64,000 nt of DNA from Cololabis saira (lineage: Eukaryota; Chordata; Actinopteri; Beloniformes; Belonidae). Within the stretch, counting starts at the first letter, position 1; every line of letters begins with the position of its first letter. This document shows positions 18,701-32,880 of the stretch, one piece after another. The DNA lies in contig NC_084607.1 of the NCBI RefSeq assembly GCF_033807715.1, positions 15,920,941-15,984,940 of the forward strand. The letters run 5' to 3'. Made by a program: the position numbers and the translations under genes. The notes under the pieces were generated by a model, which worked only from the letters and a program-made list of their open reading frames with translations, was not told the origin of the DNA and ran no database searches.

Positions 18701-20202
18701 TGACATATTGCTTGTAAAAGCTTGACAAACATATGCTGCTCATCTGTCGGGCAACAGCCTTCGCAGTAGATTCACCCTTCTGTTGACACAAACATGTCCG
18801 GAGAGGAGTTGATAGGTCACCTGTCCTCTAAGGGAGGCTCCTGCTTGCTCCTGTGCTTCTCATTTCCTGATGTGGGGGATGGAGCAAGCCTTAGTTTTTC
18901 TTTAAAAGTATTATTGTTTAAATAGAAACAGACCAAATGTGCCAGTGATCATTTTGTCTCTGCAGCTGCCCCCCCTACCAGGGGTTCCTCCGTATCTGCA
19001 CAGAAGAGGGTACTTTATTGGAAGCAATTAACAGAGGGAATCTTGTTCTGAGCAACTTTTTAAAATATAATGTGCAGATAGTTTTTGTGCTCTCTCTTAA
19101 TCCTTTGATGAAAATTTGCTTAAGAAATGACTCAGAAGTAATCTTGGGGTCTCTTATTTCAACATTTCAGATTTCATCCACGTCCTTGTGGGCCCAATTA
19201 AAACAGTTAATTTAAGATTTATGACTAACTCATTTACAGTATTTCAAATGCTTGAATGCCTCAATGGAAGCGACCAATGTATATACTCACTTACTTTGCA
19301 CAATTTTTACATCTTGAGTAAAACCTCATAGCACCTTAAAGCTGCCATACTATGATAAACAAACTGGAGTGTGATATTTTTTTTTTTTACACACTTTTTA
19401 GTTTGTGTTTACTGTTTCCTAAAAACATCATGTATAGACCAGGTTTGGAAAGTGGAATATTTCTGTATTTGTTAACCTGGAGATGTGGTGAGGTTTAAAA
19501 CAGATATCAAGGTGGTTTCTCCTTATTTTGTTTTGCACTACTGTTTTATATTAGTTGTGTGTGCAATATCATTACTTGTGTTCCCATGATGAGGCGACGT
19601 GTTGATCAGGAAGGTTTTGAAGTGGTGTCCATTTTTAAAAGGCGCTTGCTTCTTTTATCTTTAGGACACAATATACTGCACCTTATTAAAATTAAAGATG
19701 ATTTCTTTTTCCCTTTAGGAATTTTGGACACAATCAAACATTTAGAAGGCAGTTTGTGTCTGTTCTTATGACTAAGCACTTCCACCGTATCTGTCACCAT
19801 TACCGGTTACTTCTGGTACCCAGAACAGCACTGCTTGTTCTGCATATACATATGTTTTATCTTTCACTTGGGAGGATCACTCACTATGCTTAGATGCCAA
19901 TATTTTTTGCAGACTTCTTTTTTCATAAGCAGGGCTAAAAGGAGCTTTGGGGAAATGAGAGAAGTACTTTCACAGTTATTAAAATTCAACTAGTGAACAC
20001 AGGAAACTGCAACAAACATTCTTCCTCAACCATGTCTCAAAAAGGGAAATATGAAGTATTTATTTATTTATTTTGTCTTGCTTGGTTTGAAAATGTGCGT
20101 TTTATGTTGAGTGCTGCAACATTGCAGTCAGACATACATTTGAAGTTTTAGTTGAGTTGTCTTTTCCAGTTTATAACCTCCTTTTTGTGTGTGCCTCTGC
20201 AG
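15728..20202 (+). other. arf2: Arf intron 1
   Basis: A 4.5-kb intron between the leader exon and the start-codon exon, with gtaaat donor and ctctgcag acceptor. It contains the 807-bp inverted-repeat element at 16404-17210. The remainder (17211-20202) is unique AT-rich sequence in which no exon or known repeat was seen. Confidence 0.6.
16404..17210. mobile_element. Non-autonomous DNA element with terminal inverted repeats, superfamily unassigned
   Basis: The left end reads GGGTGATTCTTCAATT and the right end reads AATTGAAGAATCACCC, a perfect 16-bp inverted pair. Both are flanked by AACT (16400-16403 and 17211-17214), a candidate 4-bp target duplication. The 807-bp interior is AT-rich and encodes no recognisable transposase. 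I could not assign it to a superfamily. Confidence 0.8.
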
Positions 20203-21638
<1,436 letters not shown>

Positions 21639-23610
21639 TCATCTCCCCACGTCCCCATCTGCCAACTCTGTCGGTAGTGTTTTTGGGAGACTGCACTGGT
21701 CCTGGTATCACTCTGTCCTCTTCTTTTCTCTATTTCCTCTAAATCGTTGGACCTTTGGCCAGTGCTCCCTTGCATCCATGTACTGTACGTGTATGTCTGG
21801 GTACGTGTTTTTGTGTGAGTGAGTGAGTGAATTAATGAATGAATGAATGAATGCTTGTGTGTGTGTGTGAGAGAGAGCTAAGTGGGAGCAGCCCTGCTGT
21901 GCCTTGAACACAGTTTGCTCTCAGTCACCTCATTCCTTCAGTGTCAGCTCATCCAAAGGCGCTGTTTTCCATGAAGCAAAAAGCAACGCAAGGTGCAGAG
22001 GGCTCAATTTCCTCTGAAAAGAATGTTTAAAAGAAACCAATGATGATGAAATCTTTACATTTGATAGCCACGTTGAGACGTTTTGTTAACTCACCTTATA
22101 AAAAGATGCACGGTGAAGCGTCTGACGTCCTGGAGCAGTTGATGTTCTTTTAAAGATTGAAAAGTTAACGGTTAAAACAGTGTTTGAATTCCAAGCGTAA
22201 CATGTCCTTAATGAGCAGAATGTAATCCTGTTTGCAACCAGAAATTCCAACAAGTTAAATTTTTTTTTTAATTTTTCTTTTTTTTTAAATTAATTTTAGT
22301 CCAGCCTGTAAAAGATGTCACACATACCTTTGAGTCTTATATTTCTTTCTCTCTTGTGACTAGAGAATCAAAAGATCCACCATGACTGGATCTGGAAAAG
22401 GCAATAAATGTTGCAGCGCATGTTTACATATGTGGAGGAGTGTAACTACTGCATGGCTTGTGGTTATGTGTATTCTCGGGGCCTGTGTGGGTTTCAGCTG
22501 CACCTAGTCCATTACAACGATGAGGCCTTTTATTTTCTCCCACTCTTCATTTACTGGTAGTCTTTTTCTTTGTTTCTCCTGTATGTAGTTCCTTGGTTAG
22601 GATTTGTTATATTATCAATTGTTTTATACATACATATATATATATAAATATTTTATTTTAATATTACTGTTTATTCGTTTGTGACCTGGTTTACGTCAGT
22701 CTGAGCTGCAGGCGAGCGGTCCATTCTGAGTAAAACGCTCTCAGGACCAACTGATCGGCTTCAGATGGGGCTCATTGTGTACAATTCAGTTTTAGATGAA
22801 TCTGCAGAGCAGGTGGTCGCAAGCTTTTATGTTCGTCCGAGGACACAAATATGCTGTTGGCCGCGTTATTAGAGCTGTGATAGCTGGTACATTTTGAATC
22901 TGAAGCGTATCAATTAGCCCTGTAAACGCTTACTCAATGCTTGAGGCTTTTTCTCGCTTCAGGCACTTCCCCCGTTCATTTGCACAACCTCATCAGCTTC
23001 CATAACACAGGCTTGTGCGAGGACAGCCGTCTAGATCTCAGCCACTGCAGTGAACCCACTCACTGTAACTCCCAACCGCTCTATACCAGCAGAAGTTCAA
23101 ATGTGCAAGTAAAAGTGTTGCTCTAGTTTCTCCAGAAAAGCTAAACCCTCACCCAGCCATCCTAAAGGCCTCTGCGATGGAAAGAAGCAGTACACAGCCC
23201 TGAGTGAGTGACGACGACTTCAGACTTTTATTTTAACACTGACCTCAACGGGGAGCTTCATGTTCCCTTTTTGTTTTTCTACAACTGGATTATTTGATGT
23301 TTTCTTTGAAAGTTGTAATGGAATGACTAATCTTGGTCCTTATGTTACAGTATTTCTTTAAAAAAAAGTAGATGCATAATCTTGTAAACTGCAAGAAATA
23401 CAAACAAGAAAAAGAAAAATCTATTAAAAATGTGTTTTAACATGACATCTTCCATCATTCTGTTCAGATGTGAAGCTTTAATGTGCAACATTGTTTCTGT
23501 ACAAATGGCATGCTATGTGCATATGTATTTCTTTAACGCCTTTTGCTTCTTTTTAAGCTCATCCTGTAACATCTGATAAATGCACTATAATAAAGAGAAT
23601 CTCTATTGTT
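21639..23610 (+). other. arf2: Arf 3' UTR with polyadenylation signals
   Basis: The sequence after the stop lacks coding potential and is followed by AATAAA at 23589-23594, giving a UTR of about 2 kb. An earlier AATAAA at 22403-22408 could give a shorter form. A simple-repeat patch with GAGT, TGAA and TG units lies at 21816-21873. The 3' end is inferred from the signals only. Confidence 0.6.
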
Positions 23611-26600
23611 CACTTTTCTCCCAGTTTATTCATTGTAATAATTAAGAAACGTATAGGAAAGAAATGTATTGATCTCCCTGTAGTCTTAAGCAATCTGAAA
23701 GAGTCACATTTAAACTGCTTCAACGGTGGATCAGTGGAGTTAAAGGTGTTTAAATATCAGTATATGTGTTCTTGGTATTGCAACAGCTCTTTAAAAAAAG
23801 AAATATTCTTTAAACCCGTCATCCAAATCGGAATATTTTCTATATGTCACAGATTTATCGATACCTAACAGAACTAGATTTTCCTGCTCTACTGCTCTTA
23901 CAGAATTAGGTTTTCAACACTTTCTTTGGCGTTACTTGCTAATCAGCAGGTTTGGAGATGATCTTGTTACCAGAAATCAAAGATGTTGGCATTATGTTCT
24001 CTAAAATGCAATTACATTGCTTAGTGTTGCATCTATCACCGTTTCAAATATTATTGCTGCTAATTGTAATGATCACATTGAAATTGATTGGTAGGATTAA
24101 TGTGAAATGAGGTCAAAATCCTTTCACGAAACACAAACGAAAACGGTGTTACAGTTCTCTGTTGTCACCACAAGAGGGCGCACGGACACCTCCAATCAAG
24201 CCGCCTTCAAAATAAAACAGGAAAACAAACGTACTATCAAAATAAAGGAGGAAAACAACATTCAATGAAAGTGTTCATTATGAGTGATATAGAAATCGCA
24301 GGATAGAATTTATGGTTTTGTAATTATAAGAACAATCACACAAGTACATGACACACAATCAGTGATCCGATATCAAACATGTCCTTACACTAAGTAAAAT
24401 TATTTTTATGACTGCCTGTCACATGCCAGTTTATAGGCTGGTGTATGCTATAAATAAAGAAATGCTACTGTCAGGACAGATATTTGAAGTGAAGATGAGA
24501 ATAAATCTCTGACAGCCAGAGAGCTTGCCTCCAGTGGTTCACCCTCCTTTTTCCTCTCGTTTGGAAATTCAGGTGGCCAATTCTCCAAAGAGTGGTCACC
24601 TTGGAAACAGTACCTTTAGTATTTATACAGAGCAACTGAGAAGACGTGTGACATGGTGAGTAAGAGACCAGACAAGAAGTGTGATACAGGTTTTCATTTA
24701 ACTTGGCGGATGGCAGGGATGGAGAGAAAATGCCTTTTATTTGCAAAGGCTCTAAAATTCAAGCAGAAGGTGCCTCTGATCACTTCCTTACACAGACTTC
24801 ATTTTTCACCTTGCATTAGCAGTCCGTGCCCTCTAAATGGGAATTACAAGATGCTTGATGACCTAATCTGGTATATTTTTTTTAATACTTTGTGCTTAAT
24901 TGAGGCAGACATGAGGTAATTATCCTCTTTCACCCTGATGGATCTGAATCACTTTCACTGCTTCAGCACATTTGCCATCTATCCCAGCCGCTCCTTACAT
25001 AACCTCTCACTCTCTTATATGCTGCAGTCATGAAATATATGTGAAATGATCTGAAATGATTTGAATAAGACACATATTCTCATGCTTTATCCACACACAG
25101 ACGGCTGCACTTGACCTTTAGCAGGTGCTGTGTGTGGACTCACTCAATCTTGCTGTGAAGTGTGGCATCACACTCTTTAGTTTCACAGCACATTAACCCT
25201 TCGCTCACCCCAGCATGACATTTTTAAGCATCTCTTTGTGCCACATTGTTACTTTTTCCCAACCTGCTGTGATGAAAAGAAGCCAATTTACTCCAGCACT
25301 GAACTGGAGTATGATTTAGTGGTTTTGTCCGTGGCATTCTGTGGTATTTTACACGTACAGGTATACAACACCCTTGTGTTACCGTGGTACCTTTACTTGG
25401 AGCCATATAGTTGAGTGTGTGAAGTGACGACTTTTTGTTTCAGTCCTTTAGGCTTAAGTCTGAAAACGTGTCAGTCAGGGAGTTATCCAGATTTGCAGAG
25501 CTCTGTGACATCATAGACCCAAGTCAAAGTAAAATCATCCAGCGTTTCCATCTTTCTCCTCGCAGCTCTACATCTCGTGCACCTCAGAAGTGGATAGCAC
25601 AAAGCTTCAACACCAATTTCAAATAATGCACAACCTAGAAGAGAGACTGTAAAACTGCAGTATTTTAACCCAGCTTGTGGCAGATATTTCATTAAGACCT
25701 CAGGAATATCGGAGTTTATAGTCACATTTTAAATATAATTTTCCCTTCAAACCTCTCAGATGATTTAATTTCAAGAAATATTCAACTCGAAGATGATTAA
25801 ACTCTCCAACATTTGAGGCATTTTAATGCATTTTAAAAAAAATATGCTGCTGCATTCGTTTGGTAGAATTCTTCTTTGTTATTACCCCATTTATAATCTT
25901 AAAACCAATCAGATCTGACCCTCAGGAAGGGATTTGAAGCCCATGTGGGGAACTGCTGAATTAAACTACATTTAAATGAAGAAGACGTCTGACCCAACTA
26001 GTGCAAATGAAAATATGGATCAATCAAATGTTACTCATAAGTAACACTAATAATGCATGTTTTTTCTGCAGATGTTGTAACTGCTCGTAATGATGGGTTT
26101 TCTTTTCATAAAGATCAATAAATCCCCCTCTGTCCTGGATAAGACTCTCTAACTACATGTCATTATTCGTTTTAAAGTCTAGAAGGTTGTTGTCTCTGTA
26201 TTCGGTGGACTCAGGGTTTGACATTTCCACTGTGAATGCATTATGTGTAACATTAAGAGTCACATTCGTTTGCTGGCACACACAACTCGCATAAGGTCCA
26301 CAGCAGTGGGCCTGCAGCTCGGCTGGTATTTCAGATCCTGACCATCCAACCCACGCACGCATGCTAAAGTAAACAGAGTTCATCACCAGTGATAACACCT
26401 TCCTAAAAAGCCAGTCATTTCCAGTCTTTTACATCGCCATGGAAACACAGGATTCGACTATAGGCAGCGCGAGTTGCACTGAGGGCCAGAATGCTTTAGA
26501 TTCATATAAAGAACAGAGCTAGAACATTTCATGTTTTCATCAAAGGTAGTTTGTAGTTGGACTTTTAAAAATATCACCAAGTGATCGTGAATTCCAGACT

Positions 26601-26769
26601 TTCATTTCTATTTGCTTGATCTCCTTTTTGAGGTTTCAGCGTACCATGAAGAAGGTGGCATAGAAGAATCACACATGCCCAGTGCTGTCCTTCATTGATC
26701 ATTTTATGTTGATCAAAGTTGTTAAAGCTCTGGTGATTTCCAATCTTCAAGCAGAAGTTGATATCGCGA
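23611..26769. other. Intergenic DNA, no gene seen
   Basis: No exon or RNA gene was recognised. The only structure noted is an imperfect direct repeat of a tcaaaataaa...ggaaaacaa unit at about 24206-24262. It follows a CACAAGAGGGCG motif. Confidence 0.6.
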
Positions 26770-26776
26770 TTACAGA

Positions 26777-27450
26777 TTGATGAAGTCATCTGAAAGTCTG
26801 CTTGAAGATGAGAATGCGGTGCTACGAACAGTAGCCACTGGCACCATCTCTGAGATCAATCAGCTGGTGCTCAGCAGAGCAGCAGTACTCCTAGAGATGC
26901 TTGATTACGAGATCAACACCACAGGTAAGAAGAAGAGTCCTCCACAGCAGAGAAGGCTGGAAACTGAGATCAAGGCAGCACAGAGAGAAATAGGCCAAAT
27001 GAATGAAGAAACAACTGCCAAAGAAATATCAGCATCTGTCTCTACCCGAAGTGCTGGATATGGCCAGCACCGTCCAACTAAGAAGGTGCACATCAGAAGT
27101 TGAAGTTGGAGAATCAATAAGATGTTCTCCACTGCACCATCCAAGGTGTACGCTCAGTGGTACGGTAATAAGATGAGAATCAATACACTCAAGGCTGAGA
27201 CTAAGGGATCTGTGAAAGGTACAGTATATGGGAGGAGGAGGCAATACGTAACCCCAATGCCCCAGGGTTAGTGGATGGAAGTGCTGGCCACAGCTATCAC
27301 CCAGTTACCATCACAACCACAGACATCCAAGACAGTCTCAGGTATGAAGAGCTGGGTAGGTGATCCACACCTACGGACTGAAGAACCTGACTGCAGTCCG
27401 AGAGTAACAAGCAAGATATAACATTCCTCCCTGAAAAAAGAAGGAAGAAA
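26777..27450 (+). mobile_element. Decayed non-LTR retrotransposon ORF fragment
   Basis: An open frame at 26777-27103 encodes ISEINQLVLSRAAVLLEML and PPQQRRLETEIKAAQREI. Continuing past stops and shifts, the text gives INKMFSTAPSKVYAQWYGN, PVTITTTDIQ and GMKSW. This order (linker, Lys/Arg-rich helix, NxxFSxxPSKVYxQW, then VTITxxDIQ and GMKSW) matches the region before the reverse transcriptase of a LINE-type pol common in fish. Several stops and frameshifts show it is dead. The clade was not determined; R4/Dong/Rex6-type is a guess. Confidence 0.65.
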
Positions 27451-29205
27451 CTGCATAAGTGAACTGTAGTTGAGGAAATGTAATTACATTTCTAGTGCAA
27501 TTTCTCCATGTGGGCATGATGCAAAAATAAAATAGATGTTTTTATTTTTAAACTAATGATGCAACAAAGTGAACAGGGCGGCGCCGTCACCGACGGAGAG
27601 CTGCGGCAGCTGCAGCTGAGTTGCAGGTGATTTTCAACAACACACATTTCTACCTTGCAGGTTTTGTGCATGGAAGCAAATCAGTGTTCATTTCTGAAAT
27701 CTGTAAACATGATGGGTGGTTCACTTTCATTACAACAAACCAATGCAGTAATTAAATAAAACCAGGTGCTTAGAAATGGTGCCTTTAGAAGATCTGCTGG
27801 TACAATAGCTTACTTTTCCCAAGCAGGTTAGAGATATTTACAAATTATAACCTTCCTAGTCCAAACAAATCAAGATAGAAAATTGGTTTAAATTGAATCT
27901 GTTCTTCTTGGTGCCCTCAAATGGTTTAACATTTGCTTCCCTTAACACCTTACAATTGTAAATGTGCACACAGTTCATTTATTTATTTATTTATTTAGAT
28001 GATAAGTCTTATCCTGGAGGAGCACAGCTGCTTTGTTGCACCTTTTTATTCATCTCAACGGGCAGCTGGTGGCTCTGGTCCTAACATCGACTGCTGCATT
28101 GGATAATCACTGTGTATTTCCCCAGCATGCTTTGGTGTTTCAACCACAGAGGAGCCTGAAAACTGTCTGAACCACACACACTCCATAAAGCAGTCTGGAG
28201 CTAAAGCGGTTTTTGGCAGGTATTTTTCTGGACATTATCCTTTATTGTTTCCACGGGGAAAGTGTTAATATAATACCGGGGCTGCTGGATTTCTGAAGAT
28301 TTGGAAATGATGAGATGAGACATTTCTGTCTCTGTTCAAGGCTGAGGTCGGATAGGAGAGGCGCTTTTCATCATTGTGGACATGTATACTTCCATTTCAC
28401 CTCATCCCTGTTATCCTTGCTCCCAGAGGATCCCAGTAGCAATGAATACACAATGTCTTAGGGTGGAGGTCTGAAGTGAAGGTTACAGTGAGCCACTGCT
28501 GTTACTGTTCATGCAGGTATTTGCACATGGGTTGTTTATGTGATGAATCTGTTTTGACGGTTACCTTTTCTATTCTTTCGATAAGGACGACTCTGCTCCC
28601 TGCCTTTCAAGGTTGTCTTCCTGCATCCAAGTCACGCAGTCATTGAAACCCCACTGCCAACCGGTCCCTCTCCTAACCTCACATGGTCAGACTCCACTGA
28701 AGCGAGGGCAGATCTATTGTGCCACAGAAAGTGCTGAAGGGTTTCTGGGTCGATTAGCTCGCACAGCCGAGATAGAAGGGAGGAAGGAGGACGACCAGGG
28801 CAAACCGGTCTCCTTCGACTCCCTAGGGACAGCCAAGAATTTCTTTCAGGAACATTAATTTGATAATGGTAAAATGAAAGGTAAAACCATTTTGTTTTAG
28901 ACTGAGCGTCTTGATTACTGCGCAATACGCTCTATCCTGGAGCCAGAAATAAAAAAAGCAGATGTCATTTTATTAGAAAATGGTGGCTGTGTGCTCATCA
29001 ACTCCTCAGAGCGACTTACTCAGCAAGTTGCACCTCTGCAATGAGCAGCTTCCTGAAAAGGAAAATATTCAAGCCCTGGAGAAAGAAAGAGTCAAAGAAT
29101 CAAAGAAGGACAGAAGGAAAGAAGGAAAGAAAAGCGCTGCTATATATCAGACGCACAAAGCCTTTAGAAAGATCATAAAGATGACATCAGTCCTCTCTGG
29201 ATATA
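27451..29205. other. Intergenic DNA with one GC-rich exon-like patch
   Basis: Mostly unique AT-rich sequence. A short GC-rich stretch at 27556-27626 starts with ATG and ends at a possible donor TTGCAG|gtgatt; see findings. No other gene-like signal was seen. Confidence 0.5.
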
Positions 29206-29322
29206 TATCTATAGATAGGTGTGTGCACATTGGGTATAGATGTCTTTATTTTTAGGTACATTCATTGAAAACAGATTCATTTCTTTATATAGATTTTTTA
29301 TAAGGTGTTCTATATGTTCCGA

Positions 29323-29370
<48 letters not shown>

Positions 29371-29423
29371 TCCGATTCGGAACATATAGAACACCTTATA
29401 AAAAAATCTTCTATATGTTCCGA

Positions 29424-29513
<90 letters not shown>

Positions 29514-29631
29514 TCGGAACATATAGAACACCTTATAAAAAAATCTATATAAAGAAATGAATCTGTTTTCAATGAATGTACCTAAAAATAAAGACATCTA
29601 TACCCAATGTGCACACACCTATCTATAGATA
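29206..29631. repeat. Long near-perfect palindrome with AT-dinucleotide core
   Basis: The left arm runs from tatctatagatagg through ggtacattcattg and gttctatatgttccgaatgt into an AT tract. The right arm (about 29509-29631) is its reverse complement with a one-base length difference in a T/A run. The centre holds two more AT tracts and extra inverted copies of the gttccgaatgt and aacaccttataaaaaaatc modules. The whole could fold into a large hairpin or cruciform. A foldback transposon or an AT-rich palindrome of the unstable type would both look like this. Confidence 0.92.
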
Positions 29632-32286
29632 CATACATCCCTATATATATGCAAAAACATACACATACACATACATCCTTTTTAACATGCCCAGCCAGCT
29701 GCATGTAAAACGGAAACAAATCTGAAACGTATCGTTTGACGAACCGTGCTGGCTTTTATTTTGTAAATAATACAGAGGAAGTATCTCCGTGTAACCTGTG
29801 TAACTTTACCAGTTCTGGACTTTACAGAGATGTTTCTGTCCCTGATGCATCAAGTTAAGGTAAAAGTTCTGTCGTGTGTTGTTTGTTTTCAGTGTGTACA
29901 GTATGAAACAGATGCAGGGAGATATATCTCCAGTTCAAAGTCAAGATTACTGCAGCCAGGCGGCTGAAACAGGCCACCGTTTCCAGGTCCAGATAGCAGT
30001 CATTGGTAAAGTCGCACAGACAGTCGCAGATTATTTGTGCAGTTTTGAGTAGGTCTTTATTTGATGACAGTAGGATTGTAGTTTGTTATCCGTGTTTCAG
30101 TGGGTGGACTGAGGAAACATTCATGTTTTTACGTGTCTTTATGAAGCAGGTATTGACCGCAGAAGTGGGAATCTGCGAATATCTGTCCAATTCTCCCAGA
30201 CAGTCGTGGAGCTCCAGGTGAAAATACAGCCGGGAAAAGCTTGAAAATGTGTGATTTGTTTTTCTGCACAATTTTACAACTATTGGAACTAAGGAATTTA
30301 AACCCTCCCTTTTAAATCACAGTATAAAACTGGAACTATACAATTACAATTGTTTATTTTTTAGATATTTGCAATTCATGCTATATATTGTAAAACACAT
30401 AATCAGGCAAGCTTGATTAAACGTTTAAATCACCTGTGTGCAATTAAAAATAGAACCAGGAAAGATACCTAGTATCACGGTTTGTATGGTCCTAGAGACC
30501 TCAGATCTTCATCATTAACAATAATAAATGACAGAGTGGACACTTAAGCTTGAACCAACCCAACTACAAACACAATATGATGAAAATTGGGAAATTTAAG
30601 ACAGGAATTTGATGTATTTACGGCAGTTGTCTCAACTCCCAGTTAAGAAAGACAGAATGGTGTTGATGATGTTACTAATTACATCAGTGGATCTGTTTAA
30701 TTTTAAATTACGGTACCCCATAACAACATGGTAGACAGCAGCTTTAGGGACACAGGAAAAAAAGGTTTAGATTATTACAAAAATGGAATAAAGTTACTAG
30801 TTTTATTGAAGAACATGTAAGGAAAATTAGGAAATATAAAAGGTATTTTAATCTTGTGTCCTTTAACCACTTCTTGCATTTACTTAGTTAGCAGAGCAGC
30901 ATAAAGGACATGCCAAAATGAAGTACACCGAATAAAATAAGATAAAATGGTGTAAACCCATGTCGACGTCAGAGACTGTGTGTGTAAATGTTTGTTTATA
31001 CCACAACCTCAGATTTTGTTATTTTTCTATATTTATAATGAATGGTTGACTTTGATGGGAACACCAAATGTACTTTATGATGATATTTACCAAGATTGTG
31101 AGACTCCAACAAACATATATATACATATAAAGTAACGTAGAAAGTAAGCTAATATTAGTTTAATGCAAAATGTTTATCCCAGTGTCATCGCCGGTCGCGC
31201 AATAATCTTAATTTTGGCCCAATTCTGCTCCTTCCTGTTTATTGACCAATAATAGATGAGCTGGACCAAGGAGGACAGCCCTCCACATTAGCATAATGAG
31301 GCAGAAATGCATAAAGTAAAGTAAAAAGAGGAGACGAGGGAATGTAAAAACAAAGAATGCATAAATAAGTAAAAAAAGGAAAAACAAAACATATATATTT
31401 CTGCTTTTGTTTTTGATAAACCGTCAGGCTTAACAGTTAATACAAGGTCTCTGTGTTGATATGCTGTGTTTGGTTTTTGACCAACTTTGTCCAAATGTCT
31501 CATGGTTCAGGTTCCACTTTGCAAACCTGCACCATGTTACCATGTTCTTATTAGAGAGAATAGTCTCTCTCGATTACTATTTTCTAACTGTACTGTCATT
31601 AAGTTTAACATCTAACATGTTAACTGAGGTATGTAGAGGCTTACTCAAAGTTTTCTTGAAATTTCTCTCATTTCATGGTCTGATCTTGGGGCGGACATGC
31701 CAGGACATCCCTCTCACTAATGAGACTTATGAGCAGCAACAATTGTTTATCTAAGATCATTATTGAAAAAAAAAAAAAAGAAGAAGCCAAAACTTCTGCT
31801 TTTATTGCAGTACTATTATTTATCGATGATCAGTTTGTCAAGTGTTCATCAAGTTCCAAAGCTAAGATCCACTTTTACATACTTCACTGGTTGTATCTGG
31901 AGGATGTATGAGGTCACGCAAACATACCGTGTGTTACACAAAATAAATGAAAGCTGAAATTACCGCTGCAGGCCGATGATAAAACTGAAATGAATGATAG
32001 AAACATTAGTCTCTTTGATGGCTTAATGGCCATGTTATTCAGTTCAACAGAGTTAAACACCCAGAGACTAGTGTAACCACTAAACAGTGGCCCTGGCACA
32101 TCGTGTTGTTCTCTTTTCTCCTCATGTCCTCACAAACTCCCTGCTGCTGATCCCATATGTCATATTGGAGGTTCACTGCTTATATCCATCGTAAAGGCTT
32201 CTGTTGTGTCTAATGACTGTTAAGTAACATACAATACATTTCGCCATCAGCACCAATATCTAGAAGGAGGGTGTCATAAGCAACAA
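29632..32286. other. Intergenic DNA, no gene seen
   Basis: Unique AT-rich sequence with a short CATACA-type simple patch just after the palindrome (29630-29680). No exon, RNA gene or recognisable transposon was seen. Confidence 0.55.
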
Positions 32287-32301
32287 CCAATAGAGCATTT
32301 T

Positions 32302-32865
32302 TTTTTTATTCAAAGGTCTTTTTAATGGTTTTTTTTTTCAATTTTCACAGAATCATTACATAAAAGAGAATTAGAATTAACATAGTAAATATGATAAACG
32401 CCTATAACCCCCACATGTCTTGCTCCAACGGAGCCCCATCCCTACAACTAAATTATTGTACCATTCAGAGATAAAAATAAGTTAAAAGTTAAAAAAAAAA
32501 AAAATCAATAAATAAAAACATACAAATAAATAAAAAAATAAAATAAATAAATAAAAATAAAAATAAACATTACAGATAACAAGTAAGTAAATTATACAAT
32601 ATAAGGGTCAGTGTCACACCCCTGCAATCTCAGTGACGTCCATTTTTCCTATATAGGTTAAGAAAGGTTGCTAGATATCATAGAATGTCTGGGCACGCCC
32701 TCTTGTGGAGTAACGAATTCTCTCCAGTGCCAAATGACGTGCAAGATCCTTAACCCATAATTTAAAAGTTGGGGGGAGTTTGTCCTTCCATTTTAACAAA
32801 ATAAGTCGTCTGGCCAAAAGAGAAGCAAACGCTATCATATTTTTTGCCCGGCGACTAAGGTGTAC
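32302..32865 (-). mobile_element. 5'-truncated LINE-1-like retrotransposon with 15-bp target duplication
   Basis: On the minus strand an open frame (32877-32671) reads IAFASLLARRLILLKWKD, KLWVKDLARHLALERIRY and GRAQTFYDI, a typical C-terminal end of LINE-1 ORF2. It is followed by an A-rich 3' region and a tail at the low-coordinate end. The direct repeat CCAATAGAGCATTTT lies at 32287-32301 and 32866-32880. This is the signature of target-primed reverse transcription with 5' truncation. Confidence 0.9.
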
Positions 32866-32880
32866 CCAATAGAGCATTTT

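Noticed and set aside
29209..29597. Ile-Tyr repeat open frames
   Set aside because: They lie wholly in the palindrome and its AT tracts.
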